A stretch of 64,000 nucleotides of DNA from Fibrobacter sp. (GCA_017503015.1 JAFVTX010000049.1:1-64000); one strand, 5' to 3'. Positions 34,935-42,877 are shown, counted from the stretch's first letter. Translations and numbers: made by a program. Notes: generated from the letters alone by a model not told the origin.

Positions 34935-35492
34935 TTACTTGGCGTTAATCGTCAGATTTTGTTGAATGGTTTTGCCGCCAAATACCAGCTTGACGACGTA
35001 GCTGCCTCTATTGAGGTTTCTATTACGGACCGGGAAAACGGTGGAACCCTTTGAGAGGTACACATCGCCCTTGACCACCGTCGAACCGATGGCGTCCATC
35101 ATGATAAAACGAGCATCACCGCCCTGCTCGGAGAAAAACTCCAGCGCCTGCTTGTCGGCATCGAAGGTCACCTGTACAGGTTGCTCCTTCTTTACCATTA
35201 CCGGAGCGACCTTCCTTTCAACCTTTGGAGAAGTCGGGCGGGACTTTACGTAGGGATTGTCCTCTTCTTCGGTAAGGTTGGGCTCCGGCTCGCGCGTATC
35301 GGGAAGAACATAAGAACTGTCCTCCTGGTTCGCGTCAAAAGTCATGTTCTGCACCGACTCCACCAAGAATTCGTGGATAGTCCCATCGTTCATGGTCACA
35401 CGGATGACACGGGGAGCATTTTGGTTACCTGCAGCAACTGCCAGGGAAGCACCCATAAGGCAGGCCAGGAATACAACTGACAACTTTTTCAT
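34935..35492 (-). CDS. small secreted protein with T9SS-like C-terminal domain
   Basis: The 185-residue protein has a signal peptide (LSVVFLACLMGASLAVAAG), a beta motif at residues 30-53 (VTMNDGTIHEFLVESVQNMTF) like the three in the neighbouring toxin-like protein, a charged linker, and a C-terminal domain (about 115-185) with a FIMMDAIGSTVVKGDVYLSK segment and ending LNRGSYVVKLVFGGKTIQQN. The latter follows the pattern of type IX secretion sorting domains. AAAGGAG precedes the start and 11 bases separate it from the next gene, so it is first in that operon, behind a consensus promoter. Confidence 0.75.
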   Translation of the reverse strand: MKKLSVVFLACLMGASLAVAAGNQNAPRVIRVTMNDGTIHEFLVESVQNMTFDANQEDSSYVLPDTREPEPNLTEEEDNPYVKSRPTSPKVERKVAPVMVKKEQPVQVTFDADKQALEFFSEQGGDARFIMMDAIGSTVVKGDVYLSKGSTVFPVRNRNLNRGSYVVKLVFGGKTIQQNLTINAK

Positions 35493-35540
35493 GATGAACT
35501 CCTTTGTTAAGGTTTCACTGTTGTTTCTTTTAACACAGTT

Positions 35541-35569
35541 AATATATACCCAAAGATTGATATTGTCAA
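35541..35569 (-). promoter_or_regulatory. sigma70-type promoter of the toxin-like operon
   Basis: On the minus strand TTGACA (35564-35569) and TATATT (35541-35546) are 17 bases apart. This is close to the consensus and would start transcription about 41 bases before the ATG of 34935-35492. Confidence 0.85.
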
Positions 35570-35621
35570 ATGCATAATTTCTTTGGTTTTAATCAATTAT
35601 TTTTATATATTGGTAAAAAAC

Positions 35622-35653
35622 AAAAAAAATCATCCGCCTTTTCAAGCAGATGA
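35622..35653 (-). terminator. intrinsic terminator of the caspase operon
   Basis: On the minus strand TCATCTGC pairs with GCGGATGA (8 bp) across a TTGAAAAG loop, followed by eight T residues. It follows the 35678-38059 stop by 25 bases. Confidence 0.85.
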
Positions 35654-35677
35654 GGGATTATTTTTTTTTGGGGGGGG

Positions 35678-38059
35678 CTAGAACTTTCCGACGGTAATGC
35701 CGGCGTAGAATCCGGGCCAGAAGCGGAATTTATCCCCTTCGTGGCCGAAGTCGTCGTGGTATTCGCTGAGGGGCTTTACTAGGATCTTTTCGCCATAGCC
35801 CTGGGCTGCGAGATTGAGGGTGCCGCCCACCGAAAGCCCGAAGAAGGGGAACACTTGAGTCGTGTAGCCCAGGCGCAGACGGTGGTGGAAATTGACGCCA
35901 TCGGAGCCGTATTCAAAATCAGAATCGTCAAAGTTGAAAGCCACCTTGTCGTGTTCCATCAGGAACATGTATTCCAAGTCAATGTGGCTGCCGTACTTGC
36001 CGAACTGGGTTCCAAGACCGAGACCCGCTTCGGAGACATCGCTAAAGTGCCTGAACCCCGTTCCCTTTTCAATCAGGCGGGCTCCTTCAAGGGCGGTGTA
36101 GAGGTAGGCAGTGCCCATGTGGAGGGAAACGCCCAGGGCGCCCATCTCGTTGAGAGAACCCATGACGCTCCACACGCCGTTACCCACGATGTTGATGAGG
36201 CCCACGGGAGTCCTTTCGCAGTGGCCGCAAATGTTCAAGATGCCTACCTGGCGGCCATCCGCCCGGCCCGCGATGTTCAGGACGCTCACCTGGGCGGTGT
36301 TGAGCTTGCCCGCCACGTTCATGGCGGCAGCCACCTGCACGTCGGATTCCTTGGCAGCGTTCAGGGCGGCTGTCACCTGCACACCGGATTTCTTTGCCGC
36401 GTTCAGGGCAGCGGATACCTGCACATCGGATTCTCTCGCGATGTTCGCCGCGGCAGTAACTTGGGCATGGGTTTCCTTGGCCACATTCAGGGCGGCAGAA
36501 ATCTGGGCCTTGGTTTCACGGGCGTAGTTGATGGCAGGGGCCACCTGCACGCCGTTCAGGGAATCGCGGGTCACGTTCATGGTAGCCGAGACCTGCACAC
36601 CCGAAGAATTCTCCTTGGCCACGTTAATCACGGGAGACGCCTGGATTCCGTTAAAGGAACCCGCATAGTTCATGACTCCCGAAACCTGCGCCCCTTCGAA
36701 ATGCTCCTTCGCGCCGTTGAACACCGCCGTAAGTTGCAGGCCGTGCATTTCCTTGCGGGCGATGTTTGCAAAGATACTGATTTGCGAGCCCAGCATATAG
36801 CTGTCGGTACGGGTCACAAACAGGCCCATCTGCAGGCCCTTGCGGGCTTCGCGGTCCTTGTCCACCAGGTTGAAGGTCACGCGGTATTTTCCGTTGTGGT
36901 CCAGGGAATCCAGGGAGCAGGCGGTAGTATCGCCGGAGGCACAGTCCCCGCGGCGGGCGATTTCGCCCCGGAGGGTAGTCTTTTCGGCCACGATGGCGCT
37001 GAACTGTTTTTGCGTCAGCTGGGCACGGTAATTGTCCTGCAGGGTGACGCTCGCCTCCTTGTATTCGGCAGGACGTTCCAGACGCACGCTGTACTTGCCG
37101 GCGGCAAGCCCCAGGTTGATGGGCCGCCCTGCCTTCTTGTAAAGTTCCGCCACCAGCTCGCCCCGCTCGTCACGGATGAACAGACGGCCTTCCACGTCTT
37201 CGCCGATGTCGAGACCCGCGTTCATGCTGCGTAAATCCGTCATCACCACGTCTCCGGTACCGGCCAGGTTCATGTCCCGGCTGGGGTGCTGGGCGCCACC
37301 CATGGTTGCTTCCGTTTTCTGGAGCGTCTCGTTAAAGGCAAACTGGTAAGCTTCCGAAAGGGTCACCTTGCCATCGCCGCTGATATCGCCCGCCCCGCGT
37401 AACCCGCTCACCAGGGAATGGGTAAAGAAGGAACCCTTCAGCTTGTCGCTTTCCTGGCTGGATTCATCTTGCGTGCTGCTGGTAATAAAGGCATAGCCCT
37501 TCATGTCGGAACTCTTGTCCACCATAAAGGCGGGAACCGCCACGCCGCCCTTCGCGCGGGTAATGGCTCCCGAACCGCAGGCGTCTATCACCGCAATCTT
37601 CACGTCGGCATGGAGGGAATCGATTTTTGTGCGGAGCGCCTTCCAGGCGAAGGTCTCCTTGCCCAGACGCAGGCCCTTTTCGTCGGCATGACCGCTGTAA
37701 TAGACCAGCACCTCGTCGCGGCCGCCTGCCGACTTGTTCTTTGCAATCTTCTTGTCCAGTTCGTCAATCTTCTGCTGGAACGCGGCAACGCTGGGTTCCT
37801 TCACCTCCACGACGTTTCCGGCCTGCACGCCGCCCATTTCCTTCAGCACGTTCACGAAGGAGCGGGCATCGCTTGCGGCATAGCGGAGGGTGGGGCGGCC
37901 CTCGCCGCCGTAATTGGCGCTTACGGCCAGTACGTAGCGGTTAATCTGAATCTCCTGGGCGGCAGAAACACTGGAAGCCGCGGCCAACAAAACAAGGACA
38001 ACAACTGAAATTATCTGGAGCGACAAGGAAGCATCCATCTTTTTAATCAAATTCATCAT
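35678..38059 (-). CDS. caspase-family protease fused to surface repeats and outer-membrane barrel
   Basis: The 793-residue protein has a signal segment (SLQIISVVVLVLLAAASSVS), a C14 caspase-like domain (about 40-215) with the catalytic dyad His124 (YYSGHADEKG) and Cys161 (VIDACGSGA), a DISGDGKVTLSE calcium-loop-like stretch (225), a beta region (280-400) and about a dozen repeats of roughly 18 residues (405-632; e.g. GVQVTAALNAAKESD) like the LA_2272 surface repeats. The tail (650-793) looks like beta-barrel strands ending GITVGKF. It is the third gene of an operon with an ECF sigma factor and an anti-sigma protein, one base after the latter's stop. The substrate is unknown. Confidence 0.85.
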   Translation of the reverse strand: MMNLIKKMDASLSLQIISVVVLVLLAAASSVSAAQEIQINRYVLAVSANYGGEGRPTLRYAASDARSFVNVLKEMGGVQAGNVVEVKEPSVAAFQQKIDELDKKIAKNKSAGGRDEVLVYYSGHADEKGLRLGKETFAWKALRTKIDSLHADVKIAVIDACGSGAITRAKGGVAVPAFMVDKSSDMKGYAFITSSTQDESSQESDKLKGSFFTHSLVSGLRGAGDISGDGKVTLSEAYQFAFNETLQKTEATMGGAQHPSRDMNLAGTGDVVMTDLRSMNAGLDIGEDVEGRLFIRDERGELVAELYKKAGRPINLGLAAGKYSVRLERPAEYKEASVTLQDNYRAQLTQKQFSAIVAEKTTLRGEIARRGDCASGDTTACSLDSLDHNGKYRVTFNLVDKDREARKGLQMGLFVTRTDSYMLGSQISIFANIARKEMHGLQLTAVFNGAKEHFEGAQVSGVMNYAGSFNGIQASPVINVAKENSSGVQVSATMNVTRDSLNGVQVAPAINYARETKAQISAALNVAKETHAQVTAAANIARESDVQVSAALNAAKKSGVQVTAALNAAKESDVQVAAAMNVAGKLNTAQVSVLNIAGRADGRQVGILNICGHCERTPVGLINIVGNGVWSVMGSLNEMGALGVSLHMGTAYLYTALEGARLIEKGTGFRHFSDVSEAGLGLGTQFGKYGSHIDLEYMFLMEHDKVAFNFDDSDFEYGSDGVNFHHRLRLGYTTQVFPFFGLSVGGTLNLAAQGYGEKILVKPLSEYHDDFGHEGDKFRFWPGFYAGITVGKF

Positions 38060-38060
38060 C

Positions 38061-38837
38061 TTACTTGCCCTCCGTCTTGCGAAGCGTGAGGCTTACTGCC
38101 TTAACGCCCTCCTGTTTCAGCGAGGCGTCGATGTCCCCCGCGTTCAACTCGAATTCACTTTTTGAGGTCAAGAAAAAGAACTTCTCGAATTTGGGCGCAT
38201 TGTCCAGCTTGTAGGCAAAGGGCAACGTGGTCATCTTGCCAGGCTCCAGTTCCACCGCACGGTTCTCCCGCCCCATGTGCATGGTGATGGTCCCGTTCCC
38301 GTCCATGCTGAAAAGCAGACCGAAACATTTTTCGGCAACGGCGTAACGCAGCTGGATTTCGTCGCCCTCCCGAGCCTCTCCCAGATTTTCCATTTGCACG
38401 GCGCTATCGCCTGTCTTTTTCCAGACTTCCATACGGGCGGAGAGTCCCTTAATACGCAGGCCATCGTCACTGGAAGCATCGACCATGGCCACTTCCATAA
38501 GCTGGGTATTTTGTTCCGAAAGGGAACGCTGGCCGAACAGTGCCACCGTCACCACCGCAAGCACCAGGGCTGCGGCGGCGGCAAGTTTCACCAACTTGAA
38601 ATTCACACGCACCGTGTTGCCGGCTCCCGCATTGGAGCGTCCGGGCATCATGGCAATCTTTTCCGAAAGTTTTTCGAAAGGAAGCTTCTTGAGGATTGCC
38701 GCATTGTCCTCCCGCAGCATCTTCACGCGACCGGCGAAGATTTCATCTGTCGCCTCCATCTCGCGGATTTCGCGCATTTCTTCGGCAGGCAAGTCGCCCG
38801 TCAAATATTTTTCCAGTTTCCAGTCGGGAATCATCAC
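38061..38837 (-). CDS. anti-sigma factor-like membrane protein with DUF4384-like domain
   Basis: The 258-residue protein starts with a short cytoplasmic part (PDWKLEKYLTGDLPAEEMREI) like zinc-free anti-sigma domains, has one membrane helix (about 84-104), and ends in a domain with GDEIQLRYAVAEKCFGLLFS, DGNGTITMHM and FFFLTSKSEFEL, the layout of DUF4384. The ATGA overlap with the ECF gene supports a sigma/anti-sigma pair. The C-terminal domain could sense a periplasmic signal. Anti-sigma function is inferred from position and topology. Confidence 0.75.
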   Translation of the reverse strand: MMIPDWKLEKYLTGDLPAEEMREIREMEATDEIFAGRVKMLREDNAAILKKLPFEKLSEKIAMMPGRSNAGAGNTVRVNFKLVKLAAAAALVLAVVTVALFGQRSLSEQNTQLMEVAMVDASSDDGLRIKGLSARMEVWKKTGDSAVQMENLGEAREGDEIQLRYAVAEKCFGLLFSMDGNGTITMHMGRENRAVELEPGKMTTLPFAYKLDNAPKFEKFFFLTSKSEFELNAGDIDASLKQEGVKAVSLTLRKTEGK

Positions 38838-39337
38838 TTCACCTCCAGGTTTTTAACTCTTGCCTGCAAGGTGCGTAAACGCTTGCGCACCCCGCTTACC
38901 GAAAGCCCCACCATCTCGGCGGTTTCTTCCAGCGTCATACCATCTACATAGTGCAACACCGCAATGGTCCGGGTAGATTCCTGCTCCCGCGAAAAAATTT
39001 TCGCCAATATGCCGCGAGCCTCATAGCCTTCCTGCTCGTCGTCTGCGCAGGCGATATTCAGCAACAGCTCGCTGGAATCCACGTCCAGCCCCCTGCGCTT
39101 CTTGTCGCGGATGCGGTTCAGGCAGAGCCTGGTGGCCGTATTCCACAAAAGACTGCTGGGACTGTCCAGGTTCAGGCGGTCCATGCCGGCATAAATCCGC
39201 AAAAACACGTCCTGCATCAGGTCCGAAGCCTCCGCCTCGTCCTTGAGCAGGGCCATACAGCGACGGTAAACCATCGGGGCGTAGGCCTCGTACAGTCTAG
39301 AAAACGCCATGCGATCTGCGGAATTTATCCTTTCCAT
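38834..39337 (-). CDS. ECF-type RNA polymerase sigma factor
   Basis: The 167-residue protein has sigma region 2 (FSRLYEAYAPMVYRRCMAL, then DLMQDVFLRIYAGMD) and region 4 (VLHYVDGMTLEETAEMVGLS with a helix-turn-helix). It is the first gene of the operon sigma, anti-sigma, caspase-barrel protein. ECF operons often autoregulate; the upstream 39338-39503 region has no evident -35/-10 of the housekeeping type, apart from short TAGGGG-type repeats at 39390-39422. Confidence 0.92.
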   Translation of the reverse strand: MERINSADRMAFSRLYEAYAPMVYRRCMALLKDEAEASDLMQDVFLRIYAGMDRLNLDSPSSLLWNTATRLCLNRIRDKKRRGLDVDSSELLLNIACADDEQEGYEARGILAKIFSREQESTRTIAVLHYVDGMTLEETAEMVGLSVSGVRKRLRTLQARVKNLEVK

Positions 39338-39389
39338 GCCTGTGTAACACTTGTGGAGGTTAAAAGTGTCACCGAAAATGTAAAAAAAG

Positions 39390-39422
39390 TGGATAGGGGC
39401 TAGGATTTAGGGAATAGGGGTG
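39390..39422. repeat. GGATAGGGGCTAGG-type degenerate run
   Basis: Units of TAGGGG/TAGGATT recur four or five times upstream of the ECF sigma gene. The run is the same class as those at 2601, 6618 and 17231. Confidence 0.55.
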
Positions 39423-39503
39423 CGGAGGAAGTCTCCCACTCTCCTAAGGGAACACTCCTGTAAAAACACGTCAAATATAGTTTTTTGACTTAGGCATTTT
39501 CCG

Positions 39504-39869
39504 CTACTTACTAAAATCAAAAAAAGCTGCGGGATCCGTCCCGAAGATTTCACCGAGTTTTATCGCCATCTTGCGGGATACCGCCCTTCGTCCGTTTTCC
39601 ATGGCACAGAGGTTCTGAACCTGAATCCCGAGTTTTTCGGCAAGGGTGACCTGCGACCAGTTGCGCAAATCTCGGTTCGCAACAATCATTTCGCCGGGAG
39701 TGGAATCCAGATTCTTGAACCAGTCGGACTCTTCGAAGGGGATCGAATCCTCGTTTTTGCAGACCGCCACATTTTCGGACTTGTAGGTATCCTTCAAGAA
39801 CCTGACAAGCGGAGCAGGGATGTGCTTCGCACGAATTTCAATACGGGGCTTTTTCACGACTGCCAACAT
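39504..39869 (-). CDS. XRE-family antitoxin (HigA-like)
   Basis: The 121-residue protein has a C-terminal helix-turn-helix (LRNWSQVTLAEKLGIQVQNL then MENGRRAVSRKMAIKLGEIF) typical of XRE/HigA antitoxins that bind their own promoter. The ATG at 39869 follows TTGAGG; the TTG at 39881 is less likely. It overlaps the toxin gene stop at 39838 by 32 bases, so both are made from one transcript in the toxin-first HigBA order. The N-terminal part is probably the toxin-binding region. Confidence 0.85.
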   Translation of the reverse strand: MLAVVKKPRIEIRAKHIPAPLVRFLKDTYKSENVAVCKNEDSIPFEESDWFKNLDSTPGEMIVANRDLRNWSQVTLAEKLGIQVQNLCAMENGRRAVSRKMAIKLGEIFGTDPAAFFDFSK

Positions 39870-40101
39870 AGTAAACCTCAATATTTATCGACCCGTTCTC
39901 ACATGTCCAGCAAGCGACCCAATTCAAGGCGATGTGACAATGATACTTGCTATCGCCAAGTGTTGAGTAATGCCAGAAAAGTGGTTGTATTGGTCCGGAA
40001 ACCTTTAACGACTGCAACAGAGCCTTCAGCTTGTTCTGCTCCGCTCTAGGCATCGTTTTTGCCGAACGTTCCGCCTTTTTGGTTATGGTCACATTGTACA
40101 T
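39838..40101 (-). CDS. RelE/HigB-type toxin
   Basis: The 87-residue basic protein ends NIEVYYVGSREKAPY, the pattern at the end of RelE/HigB toxins (mRNA endonucleases acting at the ribosome), and has an HYSTLGDSKYHCHIALNW core. It is the first gene of the pair and overlaps the antitoxin. The promoter lies at 40107-40135, so close to the ATG that the transcript would be leaderless. Confidence 0.8.
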   Translation of the reverse strand: MYNVTITKKAERSAKTMPRAEQNKLKALLQSLKVSGPIQPLFWHYSTLGDSKYHCHIALNWVACWTCENGSINIEVYYVGSREKAPY

Positions 40102-40106
40102 GGTTA

Positions 40107-40135
40107 AATATAATCAATTTTTGATTATTGGTCAA
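40107..40135 (-). promoter_or_regulatory. promoter and operator of the HigBA-type pair
   Basis: On the minus strand TTGACC (40130-40135) and TATATT (40107-40112) are separated by exactly 17 bases. The spacer holds a perfect inverted repeat AATCAA/TTGATT (40112-40126) with a 3-base centre, a good candidate site for the XRE antitoxin. Expected transcription start is at about 40100-40101, the A of the toxin's ATG. Confidence 0.75.
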
Positions 40136-40248
40136 CAAGGTTAAACTTTTAAGGATTAAAAGTTATCAAACAAAATGGCAAAAAACAAGAAATAGCCAAA
40201 TTTTGCAAACAACTGTTGACATTTTTCAACAACTTTTTTGAAATGTCC

Positions 40249-40280
40249 AAAAAAGAAGGGACACCCTTGCGGATGTCCCT
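40249..40280 (-). terminator. intrinsic terminator of the Hsp20 gene
   Basis: On the minus strand AGGGACA pairs with TGTCCCT (40257-40280) across a ten-base loop and is followed by TTC and six T residues. It lies about 45 bases beyond the Hsp20 stop codon. Confidence 0.75.
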
Positions 40281-40322
40281 GGTGTTTAAGGAGCACAATG
40301 AAGAATCGTTACAATCGCCGAG

Positions 40323-40700
40323 TTAGCCCACGGTCAACTTGCGTGCGGAGGCCTGCTGCTTCTTGGCTAGCGAGAAGGTCAACACACCGTTTTCCAACGA
40401 GACCTTGATGTTCTCGGGGTCAATATCGTCGGCCAGGCGGAAGCTCCGTTCGTAGGTGTACTTGCTATCTTTGCGGGCACGGGTGGCCTTGACGGTGATG
40501 ATGTTCTTTTCTACCTGTACGTCCAGGTCTTCTTTCTTGACGCCCGGCAATTCCACCTCTAGCACAAAGCCGTTGTCTACTTCGTAGTAGTCGGCCTTGG
40601 GGGTGTAGGCACATTCGCCCTGAGCGTTGCAGGCGTTAAAGTTGTCGAGGAAGTTCTGGAGACCATAGAAAGCAGAAGGAAGAATCTGAGTATTGAGCAT
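40323..40700 (-). CDS. small heat shock protein Hsp20
   Basis: The 125-residue protein has an alpha-crystallin domain (about 35-120) with YEVDNGFVLEVELPGVKKED, ITVKATR, SFRLADDID and GVLTFSLAK. The N-terminal arm is short and there is no clear IxI motif at the C-terminus. Such proteins hold unfolded proteins as ATP-independent chaperones. It is flanked by the terminator at 40249 and a repeat-rich gap at 40701. Confidence 0.93.
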   Translation of the reverse strand: MLNTQILPSAFYGLQNFLDNFNACNAQGECAYTPKADYYEVDNGFVLEVELPGVKKEDLDVQVEKNIITVKATRARKDSKYTYERSFRLADDIDPENIKVSLENGVLTFSLAKKQQASARKLTVG

Positions 40701-40880
40701 AATTTTAACCTCACTGGTTGTGGGCCCCGGGCCTTGGCGGTTTGCCTTGGCCGGGGACCCGGTTTTTTGTTTTCACACTCCTATACGCAAAGGCCGTGCC
40801 AATTTTTGTAGAAGACGGCACCCATTCGGAAAAAAATGCCATGAAACGGCAAAAAATGGCGTTTTTGGGGTAAAAAAGGG

Positions 40881-40920
40881 AGATCCCCGCCTTCGCGGGG
40901 ATGACAAATGAAGGGTGCGG
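40881..40920. repeat. REP-like palindrome, copy 1 of the pair
   Basis: Arms ATCCCCGC and GCGGGGAT followed by GACAAATGAAGGGTGCGG; the next identical copy is 130 bases away at 41013. Confidence 0.9.
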
Positions 40921-41012
40921 GGATGACAAAGCGGACATCCCTTTCAATAAGAAACACCCCTGTTTCAGGTAAGAAACAGGGGGACGTTTTGTTTTTAAGC
41001 AGGCGAGAAAAG

Positions 41013-41053
41013 GAGATCCCCGCCTTCGCGGGGATGACAAATGAAGGGTGCGG
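41013..41053. repeat. REP-like palindrome, copy 2 of the pair
   Basis: Same as the copy at 40881 including the 18 bases to the right of the palindrome, so the two share about 40 bases. Confidence 0.9.
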
Positions 41054-41068
41054 TGATAAATAGTTGGA

Positions 41069-42364
41069 TTAGTCCAGCAGGCCCTGGTACAGGTCCAAGA
41101 GCTTGCGGGAAAGCAAACTGGTGTATTTTGCGTTGTTCAGGGCGACCTGGGCCGACTCCAGACTGTTTTTCTGGTTCAGGTAGTCGGTGTAGGTCAGCGC
41201 CCCCAGCCTGCGCTGCTCTTCGGCCACCTTCAGGGCCTCCTGCTCGGCGGCCACCTGCAAAACAGCAGCCTTCCACTGCAGATCGGCGCTAAGGGCGTTC
41301 AGGTAAAGCTTCTCGATGCTGTTTTCCAAATTCTTTGCCGTCTCCTGCAGGCCCACCTGGGTTTCGGCCTCGTTCACCTGGGCCAGCAGCACCTTGTTGG
41401 CGGTAGCGCCCGCATCGATGATGGGAATGCTGATCCCGAGAGTCAAGGAATTCTGCCAGCCGTACTTGAGCTGGTCCTTGTAGCCCTTGGATTCCCAGGC
41501 CTGCAAGCCTGTGCTGGAATTTGCCCCCAGGGTCACGGAGATAGAGCTGTTCTTGCCTGCCACCTTGGTGTTCTTCTGGGCGGCCTTCACAGAAATGCTG
41601 TCGGATTTAAGCCCGGGATGAGCCGCACGAATGCGGGCCTGCAGCTCGCCGTATTCCGGCAGGGGCGGCAAGGAATCCGGATTGTTCATGCTAATTTCGG
41701 GAGCAGACACGTCGAACTCTTCGGTCTCGGGCAGTTCCAGCAGCTGCCGGAGCGTGGTCCTTGCGGTAGAGACCTTCAGTTCGGCCGTAATCTTTGCCGC
41801 CTGTTTCTGGAGCACACTGGCCTCGGACTGGGTCAGGTCCTTCTTGGTCACGGAACCTACCCCGTAGAGGTTCGTAAAGTATTCGAATTCCGCCTGGGCC
41901 ACCTCTACCGCGTAGTCCGCCGTATGCAGGTTTTCCTTGGCCAGAAGCAGGCTCATGTAGGCGTTCAGCACGTTTTCTTGTACGGTGCGTTTGGTCTGCA
42001 GGGTAGAAAGTTCCGCCGCCTCCCGGCTCAGTTCCTTGGCCTCTACGTTCAGGCTGGTAGCGCCGCCGTCCCACAGGGTCACGGAGCCGTTCAAACCCAG
42101 GTTCAGGCGGTAATGGTCTTCTTGATCTACAAAGGGGTGGTCGTAAAGGGTATTCTGGATACTGGCCGAAACCGTGGGGTAATGCCCGATTTTTGCCTGC
42201 TTGACATTTACCTGAGCCTGCTGCTCCCGGAGTTTAGCCGTTTCCAGCGAAAGGCTCTTTTCGGCCGCCTGCTTGAGGCAGGCCTCCAAAGTCCAAGACG
42301 TACCGGCATGCAGGAGTGTCGCTGCCGCTAAAATCCCAAACAAGGAGGCTTTCGTGATATTCAT
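41069..42364 (-). CDS. TolC-family outer membrane efflux protein
   Basis: The 431-residue protein has a signal peptide (SLFGILAAATLLHA) and two OEP repeats with long coiled coils: the first begins TLEACLKQAAEKSLSLETAKL, and the second covers about 220-430. TolC forms a trimeric exit duct for efflux or type I secretion. No inner-membrane pump or membrane fusion gene is adjacent; the upstream DksA-like gene is 39 bases away. Confidence 0.9.
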   Translation of the reverse strand: MNITKASLFGILAAATLLHAGTSWTLEACLKQAAEKSLSLETAKLREQQAQVNVKQAKIGHYPTVSASIQNTLYDHPFVDQEDHYRLNLGLNGSVTLWDGGATSLNVEAKELSREAAELSTLQTKRTVQENVLNAYMSLLLAKENLHTADYAVEVAQAEFEYFTNLYGVGSVTKKDLTQSEASVLQKQAAKITAELKVSTARTTLRQLLELPETEEFDVSAPEISMNNPDSLPPLPEYGELQARIRAAHPGLKSDSISVKAAQKNTKVAGKNSSISVTLGANSSTGLQAWESKGYKDQLKYGWQNSLTLGISIPIIDAGATANKVLLAQVNEAETQVGLQETAKNLENSIEKLYLNALSADLQWKAAVLQVAAEQEALKVAEEQRRLGALTYTDYLNQKNSLESAQVALNNAKYTSLLSRKLLDLYQGLLD

Positions 42365-42403
42365 GACCTTTAGATGCTTGACAATGACGGAGGGTTGCGC
42401 ACC

Positions 42404-42877
42404 CTACCGCCCAGCATTCTTTTTCATCATCTCGCGACGCTGTTCTTCGGCAAAGAGGCGGGCCATCTCGATACGGTTGATTTCCTGTTCCTTCTTCTTG
42501 GTCTCTTCCTTGCAGTTCACGCACTTGGTGGCGGTAGGCACAGCCATAAGACGGGCCTTGGGAATCAACTGCTGGCACACCTTGCACACGCCGAAGGTGC
42601 CCTTCTTGATACGCTGGAGAGCCTCTTCCAGATAAACCAGGTACTTGCCTTCGCGGGCCGCCAGGGAGAACGTAGTCTCGAGAGCGTTGTAGTCGGTAGC
42701 GGAATCGGCACTGTCGGAATCCCCGCCGTCGCCGGACTGGTGCTTTTGGCCCTGAAATGCATTGGACTTTTCGGTCTCGCTCTGGGCGGTCACCAGCTGG
42801 CGCCGTTTTTCCAGAAGCATCTCCTCAAAAAACTTGAGGTCTGCAGCACTCATCTTTGCAGGTTTCTTTTCGGCCAT
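42404..42877 (-). CDS. DksA/TraR-family zinc-finger protein
   Basis: The 157-residue protein has a Cys4 zinc finger (GVCKVCQQLI and KCVNCKEE, 22 residues between the CxxC pairs), a helical N-terminal coiled coil and a Lys/Glu-rich tail. DksA proteins bind RNA polymerase near the secondary channel and shape ppGpp control. The coiled-coil tip has GDGGDSDSADSATD, loosely like the DxxDxA tip of DksA. It is upstream of tolC and downstream of the second MCE gene. Confidence 0.9.
   Translation of the reverse strand: MAEKKPAKMSAADLKFFEEMLLEKRRQLVTAQSETEKSNAFQGQKHQSGDGGDSDSADSATDYNALETTFSLAAREGKYLVYLEEALQRIKKGTFGVCKVCQQLIPKARLMAVPTATKCVNCKEETKKKEQEINRIEMARLFAEEQRREMMKKNAGR

Larger units (their letters stand above)
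40701..41068. other. 368-base gap with two REP-like copies and a long hairpin; no gene seen
   Basis: Two identical REP-like copies lie here in direct orientation (40881-40920 and 41013-41053), each a palindrome followed by GACAAATGAAGGGTGCGG. Between them, 40957-40982 is a perfect 10-bp hairpin (CCCCTGTTTC with GAAACAGGGG), possibly a terminator for tolC although its U-tract is weak. The minus-strand frame across the gap is a repeat translation (IPAKAGI) and is not a gene. Confidence 0.8.

Noticed and set aside
36150-36850. Repetitive DNA near the caspase-barrel gene as an independent repeat element
   Set aside because: It encodes diverged surface repeats within the protein and shows coding constraint rather than DNA-level identity.
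40711-41040. 109-codon minus-strand frame between hsp20 and tolC
   Set aside because: Most of it is the translation of two REP-like elements (IPAKAGI-type peptides), not a gene.
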